A stretch of 40,866 nucleotides of DNA from Anaeromyces robustus (taxonomy: Eukaryota > Neocallimastigomycota > Neocallimastigomycetes > Neocallimastigales > Neocallimastigaceae): the NCBI GenBank assembly GCA_002104895.1, contig MCFG01000502.1, positions 1 through 40,866 of the forward strand, given 5' to 3'. This document shows positions 34,786 to 40,866 of this stretch, piece by piece. Each line of letters begins with the position of its first letter. The stretch's first letter is position 1. A program made the position numbers and the translations under genes. Under the pieces are notes generated by a model. The model had not been told where the DNA came from. It worked only from the letters and a program-made list of their open reading frames with translations, and did no database searches.

Positions 34786-35291
34786 TATTTATTATTAATT
34801 CTATTTTTTTAATAATTTAATTATTATTATTATTATTAATTATTAATTATTACTTCCTATTTATTATTATATAATTTATTAATTAATTATTTAATTAATG
34901 AGTTCTTTTTGTTTATAATTATTATTACTTATAAATAAAATTTATAAACTAAATATATATTCTTCTTTAGATATATATAAATTAAAGGGAAGACTTTTTT
35001 TTTTTTTTTTTTTTTGTTTTTGTTTTTAGATTATTATTATTTTTTTTTTTTAATTATTTTTTTCATCCTTTTTTAATTTTTTTTTTTTTTTTTTTGTGTG
35101 TATAAATTATTAAATATTTTAATTGCAAATTAATTTGATAAATATTACTGATAAATAAAAATTTTATATTTTGTGTAGTAAATTATTAAGTAATTATAAA
35201 AAAAAAAAAAAAATTACTATATAATTTTTATCAATTTAATAGAACAAAGAAAAAAAATTGAAGATAAAAAAATTTTTTTTTACTATAAAGA

Positions 35292-35324
<33 letters not shown>

Positions 35325-35541
35325 ATTGATATTTAGAGAAGAAAAAATGCATTAATAATTATTATTTATACGTTTAATTAATTATTTCAAAAAAAAAAAA
35401 AATTAATTTTTTTCTATTTTTTTGAATTGTTTGCTTTAAATAATAATTATTAATACCTTTTTATATTTTATATATATTATTATTATATTATATTATATAT
35501 ATATATATATATTTTTTTTTTCCATTTTATTATATTAAATT

Positions 35542-38089
35542 CTACACTTTTTCATTGGTAAGTTTTTGCATTTCAATTTCTTCAGATTTTACATTGATAT
35601 TTAATGATGAAGCAGAATTACCATTTTCATCATTTTCAATTAAACGGAAACCTTGTTCACTATTATTATTATTATTATTATTTTCTTCATCTGGTGTTAT
35701 AATTAATTCATTAGATTGTACCATTGGTTGAGTTTTACCATCTTCTGGTGTAAGACTTTCACCTCTTCTTTTCTTAATGATCATATGAATAATATTTAAG
35801 ACAGTACCAACAACTAAACCAGCAGTGGTATTGTAACAAACAGTAGCTAAAAAGACAGCAAAGAAGAAACAAAGTTCTAAAATCTTTTTATGTTTAATGT
35901 ACTTTTTAATTAATTTAATATCAACAAGACCATATACAGCAAGTATAAGAATAACAGCTAAAGTACATTTTGGTACGTAGTAAAGAAGGAATGTAAAACC
36001 ATACAAGAATACAGCAATTAAACAAGCAGTAATTAACGAAGCAAATAAAGATGTTGCACCAGATTTTGCATTGACAGCAGTTCTTGAAAAACTACCAGCG
36101 ACAGAGTAACATGAGAAGAAGGAACCACCAAGATTAGCTAAACCAAGAGCAATTAATTCTTGATTACAATTAAGTTTATAATTTTGGATTTCAGCATATT
36201 TCTTTGAAATTGAAATAGATTCCATAAAACCTAAAAGAATAACAAGAATAACTGGAGTAACAATCCAAAAACCTACTAATGGTGATTCAGTGCGACTAAA
36301 TGGTCTTGGAATATAGAATTTTGGAAGACCTGGTTTAATTTCACCAATAACTGGAAGGTATTGTGAAACATATTTTTCTACTTCTTTTTCATTTAATGCC
36401 ATAAATCTATTTTTTGTCATATGTGTAGTTATATTTGAAGAAAAAGTAGTAGCATTAGTTAATTGACCACCAGCTAATTCGAAGAATGAGAACATAGCTG
36501 GACCAACAGAAGTTGATTCAGTGAATAAATAAACAATCCATGTAAGAATAGCAGTACCAATGGTAATAATTAATGAACTTGGTAATGATGGGAATCTTTT
36601 TACAATGAAAAAGTTCAATGCCAATGAACAAAATGCCATCACACAAGGTATAACACGAATTGTACCAATATATTGAATTGATTGAATAAACAACATAAAC
36701 GTATTTGATGATTGATTGTCAATTTGAAGACCTAAGAAGGATGGAAGTTGACCTACAATAACAATAACAGCAGCAGCAGAAGTAAAACCTTTATATAAAA
36801 AGTAATAAATTTTTTTTATTTTTTTATGTACATATATATATATATATTTTTTTTATTAAAAAAAAAAATTAATATATTAAATTTTATGATGTGCTTAAAA
36901 AAAAAAAATACTGAATATTTAATTTTAAAAAAATTATACAAAAAAAAAAAAAAATTATAACATACCACTAATAATTGGTTCTTGAATATAATCTATAATA
37001 TTACCCAAGCGAGCAAAACCCATTAAAATATATGTAATACCGACAAAGAAATTAATAATAACAGCATATTTTACACGTTCTGATTCTGGCATATCTTTAT
37101 TTCCTGTCAAAGCTGTTGCTACACTCAAAGAACTATATTATTTTATTTTTGTTACATCATTTTATTCATATATTTTATATTATTTTGATTTTATTTTTGT
37201 TACATCATTTTATTTATATATTTTATATTATTTTGATTTTATTTTATTATATTTATTTTATTCATATATTTTATATTATTTTGATTTTATTTTATTTATT
37301 TATTTTATTATTTTGATTTTATTTTGTTATATTTATTTTATTCATATATATATATTTATATTAAAGGAAAAAAAAAAGTTATTATTTTCATTTAAATATA
37401 AATATTAAAAAACTCTATAATTAAATAATTATCTTACACCATAGATACAGGACCAACAGATAGAGGCTTTGAAGTACCTATTATTATTATTACATATTAA
37501 ATTATGTTAATTGATTATTTTCTATTTATTAAAATGTTCATAGTTTATTATTATTATTATTATTATTAAATTAATATTTTATATTTACCAAAGAAGAAAT
37601 AAACAATCATAGGAACTAAACTAGAATATAAACCTTGAACAGGTGGTAAACCAGCTAATTGTGCATAGGCCTGAATTTTATAAAGTAAATGAAATTACAA
37701 AAATTAATAAACAAAATTTCATTTTTATTTTAAAAGTTGATTTATTAAATATAAAATACAAATTATTTTATTTATTCATTTCTACTAACAATAGCTTGAG
37801 GCATAATAAGTACACCAACCTAGAAAATAATTTTAAATTTAAAAAAAAATAAAAAAAAAAAAAAATTAATAAAAAGAAAATTAATAAAAAATATAGAAAA
37901 TAATAAAACAAAAACAAAATAATATGACAAATAAAATTATATTATAAATAATATTTTAAATTCAATAATTACTGTTAAACCAGCAACAATATCACCACTT
38001 AATCCAGTTTTTATACCATGTCTAAAATATTCTGGTAACCAACCTAAAATTGGTATATAATCAGTAATACTAAATTTGAATCTACCCAT
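35542..38089 (-). CDS. SulP/SLC26-family sulfate transporter lacking a STAS domain
   Basis: Exons in transcript order: 38089-37973, 37819-37790, 37670-37589, 37477-37438, 37132-36966, 36788-35542; 560 residues. Exons 2 and 4 are very small (30 and 40 bases). The joined N-terminus follows the SulP pattern: YIPILGWLPEYF, GDIVAGLTVGVLIMPQAIAY, AQLAGLPPVQGLYSSLVP, YFFFGTSKPLSVGPVSMVSL, then GFARLGNIIDYIQEPIISGF. Later, LNCNQELIALGLANLGGSFF and SFSRTAVNAKSGATSLFAS are the conserved core. About 12-14 membrane segments. For exon 4, ending at the second GT (before GTAAG) keeps the phase. After the last helix (AGLVVGTVLNIIHMIIKKRR) the tail is a 70-residue Glu/Asn-rich stretch with an Asn run and no room for the STAS domain (about 120-150 residues) that most family members carry. 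It is predicted to move sulfate or a similar anion at the plasma or endosomal membrane. Confidence 0.93.
37140..37350. repeat. Tandem repeat, about 48-bp unit, in a SulP intron
   Basis: Inside the intron between exons 4 and 5. GTTACATCATTTTATT starts at 37151 and again at 37199 (period 48); two to three further diverged copies follow. Each copy ends TATTTTATATTATTTTGATT. The 66-codon + strand frame over it is a by-product. Confidence 0.8.
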
Positions 38090-39717
38090 TTTATTTTCTT
38101 TTTCTTTCTTTTTATTTATTTAATTATTATTACTTTTTTAATTTTTATTTTCTTATTATTTATTTATTTATTTTTTATTTTTTATTATTTTTTTTATTTA
38201 TATCTTATTTATATAATTTTATATTATTATTCCTTCTTTTTAATTTGTTTTATTTACTAATTAATTATTAATTAATTATTATTAAATTTAAAAATGATTA
38301 TTGTAGTTGTTATATTTAAAAATGATTTAGTTTATTATTATCTTATTTTTTTTTTTTTTTTAAAAAAGTTCTATTTTTTTTTTAAATATTATTCAAATAT
38401 TTAAAATTAAAAAATAATTTTAAATTTTAATATTTGAACAAAATTTAAAAAAAAATAAAAAAAATTTTTTTATTTTTTGTTAAAGAAAAAAAAAAAAAGT
38501 AAAAAAGTAAAAACTTTCCTTTATTATTTATATGCTTTTTTTTTTTTTAGTTTTAAATAATATAAATAACTTAATAATAATAAATAGCAAAATAATTTTA
38601 TTATATATAATATTATATAATTATTTTGTATAGATTTTTTTAATAAATAAATAAATAAATAAATAAGTAAATAAATAAATAAATAAATAAATAAGTAAAT
38701 AAAATATATAATAATTTAAATATATAAATAAATAAATATTATAAATAAATAAAAAAGGAGGTATAAATAAATATGAGATTTAATAAATAATGGTAATACT
38801 AAATATAAAATAAATAAATAAATAAATGAATAAATAAATAAATGAATAAATAAATAAATGAATAAATAAATAACTAAATAACTAAATAAATAAATAAATG
38901 AATAAATAAATAACTAAATAACTAAATAAATAAATAAATGAATAAATAAATAAATAAGTAAATAAGTAAATAAATATAAATTTATTAATTAATATATTTA
39001 ATAATTTAATATTTAAAAAATGTAAAAAAAAAAAAAAAAAAAAAGAATTAAATTATAATATATTTTTGTATTTTTTATTCATTTATTTTTTAATTATTAT
39101 ATTATATTATATTATAAATTATATAATTATATATAATATAATAAATTTATATGTATTAAATTGTTTATGATTAATTTCACAATAAAATTAATATTAATTG
39201 AAATAAAATTGAAATAAAATAAAATAAAATAAAAAAAATCCTATTAAATATTAAATATTAAATATTAAATAATATTTTTTTTTTTAAAAAAATTTTTTTA
39301 ATATAATTTATGATTTCAATACAAAGATTTATTTATTTTATATTATTTCATTTATTTACTTTAATATTTATTTATTTATTCAATTATTAATATTCACTTA
39401 TTTATATATTTTTAATCTTATATAATAGTAATACTAATTAATTTTAATTTTTTTTTAATTATCTTACAATATATTATGATTATAAGATTTTAATTATTTC
39501 AATATAAAAGTATTATACATTTAATATATATATTGAATGGTATTTATATATATTAGAAATTTCTTAATATTTAACTTTTTATTAACCAATAAGATTAACT
39601 TAAATTGACATGCATGTCAATTATTAAAAAATAAGAAATGTTTTTTTTTTTTAATATTAAGATTTTGCTCTTTATTATTTTTAAATCTAAAAAAAAACAG
39701 AAATTAGAAAATATTAA
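38090..39717. other. AT-rich upstream region of the SulP gene
   Basis: No gene. It contains two AAAT microsatellites (38644-38701 and 38813-38974), an A run at 39025-39042, and TA-rich DNA up to the sharp boundary with the GC-rich island at 39718. Confidence 0.6.
38813..38974. repeat. AAAT microsatellite with higher-order pattern
   Basis: AAAT units with AATG and AACT variants recurring in blocks: an ACTAAATAACTAAATA block is repeated about 52 bases apart (about 38872 and 38912), showing that the tract grew partly by larger duplications. Confidence 0.85.
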
Positions 39718-39769
39718 AAACGCGCTACCCAACTGGGACTTGACCAAGTCCCAGTTGGGTAGCGCGTTT
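39718..39769. repeat. Perfect 52-bp snap-back palindrome
   Basis: 25-base arms (39718-39742 and 39745-39769) are exact reverse complements around a 2-base spacer (AC). The arms are about half G+C in a window that is mostly A/T. It sits exactly at the left edge of the GC-rich island, so the left arm looks like an inverted copy of the island's first 25 bases. Both strands therefore encode nearly the same peptide (NALPNWDL then KSQLGSAF). Confidence 0.95.
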
Positions 39770-40250
39770 AGCGGGTCGATGGAGGTATCGTTCGGTGCGG
39801 GTTCAAGACCAGGTGCAGGTTCACGTACGAGGGGTAATTCAAAAGGCTGTATAAGTAGTTTTGAGGTTTCTATCCTAGGGATATCATGCAACCACCGTGA
39901 TATTCAAAAGGCTTTCCCTCATGGTATTTATTCTACCCAACACAGGTACTACAAATGATCACCAATGACTGGGAAGGGAGTCTTCGGTTAATTCTATAAG
40001 GATTAGGCGATGACAAAATTCTGCCTGTCTTAAAAGTATTACTGTTGGAGAGACAAGCGGGGCCTATTCTGAAGCTCGTGGTATAAGGAGACGCTATAGG
40101 AGTGTTAGGGCTAATCTTAATGTCCCAGCAGTGAATATGACAGCAGCAGAGCAGTGGTATCCGTTACGGAATTCCCTTCACACCTACATGGTAATGCACC
40201 GCTGTGTAGGTCACATGATGGAGATGGGTCCCATTAATGTGAGTCTACAT
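39745..40250 (+). mobile_element. Foreign-looking coding relic (GC-rich island), unidentified
   Basis: About 500 bases of near-balanced composition with codons rarely used by the native genes here (GCG, CGG, GGG, GAG, CTG). Two in-frame pieces read on the + strand. The first runs to a stop at 39956-39958 and contains GSMEVSFGAGSRPGAGSRTR, then SSFEVSILGISCNHRDIQKAF. The second, in another frame, spans about 40016-40270 and contains SITVGETSGAYSEARGIRRR and MTAAEQWYPLRNSLHTYMVM. Between them are stops, so the gene is broken. Gly/Arg/Ser-rich then globular order would fit a nucleic-acid-binding or Gag-like protein, but I could not identify a family. It is probably a fragment of a mobile element or other transferred DNA. 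Confidence 0.55.
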
Positions 40251-40866
40251 TATTATTTTTATAGAAAATATTAAATTTCTTGGAAGCATTTAAAATATAT
40301 ATAAATATATATTATAATATATTATAAATATATATAAATATAAAGTTATAATAAAATTAAAATATAAAATAATATATTTAATTATTTAATTATTTAATAT
40401 TTAATTATTTAATATGACATAATAAATATTTCATGAATCATTTTTAAAAAATACCAATAAAGAGGATATAAGAAAAAAAAAAAAAAGTTTTTATTGTTAA
40501 TGTTAAAGATTCACTCTTAATGAGGATATAAGAAAAAAAAAAAAAAGTTTTTATTGTTAATGTTAAAGATTCACTCTTAATCATAACTATCCTATAATTA
40601 GCTATATTATTATTATTAAATTCGTTATTAAATTATTCATTCCTACAACTTAAAAATTTTTAGTAGACTTTCGTTTGAAATAAAAATAACAAAATTATTT
40701 TAGAAATATTCAAAAATATCATACTGTTATATAAATTAACCATTTTTACAATAATCTAATGTTATAATATTATTATAATTAATATTTATTTATTTATTTA
40801 TTTATTTAATTCTTTAATTATTTATTTTAATAATAATAATAATAATTTGAATCATATACGTATCAT
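40251..40866. other. AT-rich end of window
   Basis: TA-rich DNA with an exact tandem duplication (separate entry), a TTTA run (40788-40808) and AAT units near the end. No gene seen. Confidence 0.6.
40462..40581. repeat. Exact tandem duplication of a 60-bp unit
   Basis: 40462-40521 and 40522-40581 are identical over all 60 bases, including a run of 14 A. The unit begins GAGGATATAAG and ends GATTCACTCTTAAT. Identity down to homopolymer length implies a recent duplication or an assembly artefact. Confidence 0.95.

Larger units (their letters stand above)
31843..35541. other. 3.7 kb gene-free AT-rich stretch
   Basis: Between the ends of exosc3 and the SulP gene (both 3' sides). AAT/ATT runs (32279-32332, 32430-32456, 33460-33547), pure T runs of 40 (33864-33903) and 36 (34748-34783), many shorter pyrimidine tracts between 33990 and 34440, and palindromes near 33000-33180. 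No gene supported; the frame at 34494-34676 is Phe/Leu noise. Confidence 0.55.

Noticed and set aside
37116-37316. 66-codon + strand ORF
   Set aside because: Translation of a 48-bp tandem repeat inside a SulP intron.
39795-39830. GGTTCAAGACC and GGTTCACG as possible tRNA B boxes
   Set aside because: The flanking bases cannot form a T stem and no A box or acceptor stem fits upstream.
39595-39891. 98-codon minus-strand ORF over the GC-rich island
   Set aside because: Its open frame crosses the palindrome, so part of it mirrors the + strand peptide; the + strand gives the better continuous coding signal on to 40250.

Overview
The window is nuclear DNA of a dictyostelid social amoeba, most likely a Dictyostelium species close to D. 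discoideum. The signs are extreme A+T content outside genes, short AT-rich introns with GT..AG borders, long poly-A/poly-T and AAT or TTTA runs, strongly A/T-ending codons, a dictyostelid-type ankyrin-repeat gene and a TRE-type non-LTR retrotransposon relic. The exact species cannot be read from the sequence.

Layout: 1144-2347 (+) a small five-exon gene for a predicted tail-anchored coiled-coil protein; 3058-4164 (-) trappc4 (TRAPP vesicle tethering); 5374-6438 (-) an intronless YeeE/YedE-family transporter of bacterial type; 7871-8197 an intergenic chain of four hairpins (candidate structured RNA) followed by a 35-38 bp tandem repeat; 9065-11365 (+) a Cyp40-type cyclophilin with TPRs; 12232-13352 (-) a predicted AIG1/FAR-17a-like membrane protein; 14744-14952 (-) a broken copy of the ankyrin family and 15325-18384 (-) its intact 1019-residue relative; 18385-22938 a 4.5 kb gene-poor stretch with a nested inverted repeat; 22939-24524 (+) a CaMK-group kinase; 25183-25641 (+) a low-complexity acidic ORF; 25898-28244 a repeat- and retrotransposon-derived block (perfect palindrome, then a decayed TRE ORF2 endonuclease domain); 28245-28574 (+) a small membrane ORF, perhaps a 3' exon; 28857-28942 a second hairpin candidate; 29840-31842 (+) exosc3 (RNA exosome cap); 31843-35541 a gene-free stretch with a 69-bp near-perfect hairpin; 35542-38089 (-) a six-exon SulP sulfate transporter without a STAS domain; 39718-40250 a GC-rich, coding-like, foreign-looking island that starts exactly at a 52-bp snap-back palindrome; 40462-40581 an exact 60-bp tandem duplication.

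The genes are mostly unrelated housekeeping functions (vesicle tethering, Hsp90 co-chaperone, RNA decay, signalling). The only functional echo is two sulfur-anion transporter families in one window (YeeE/YedE and SulP), which lie about 30 kb apart and may be coincidence. All gene models were spliced by hand: exon joins were accepted only where GT..AG borders and reading phase agree and, where a family is known, where conserved residues continue across the join. No tRNA, rRNA or CRISPR array was recognised.
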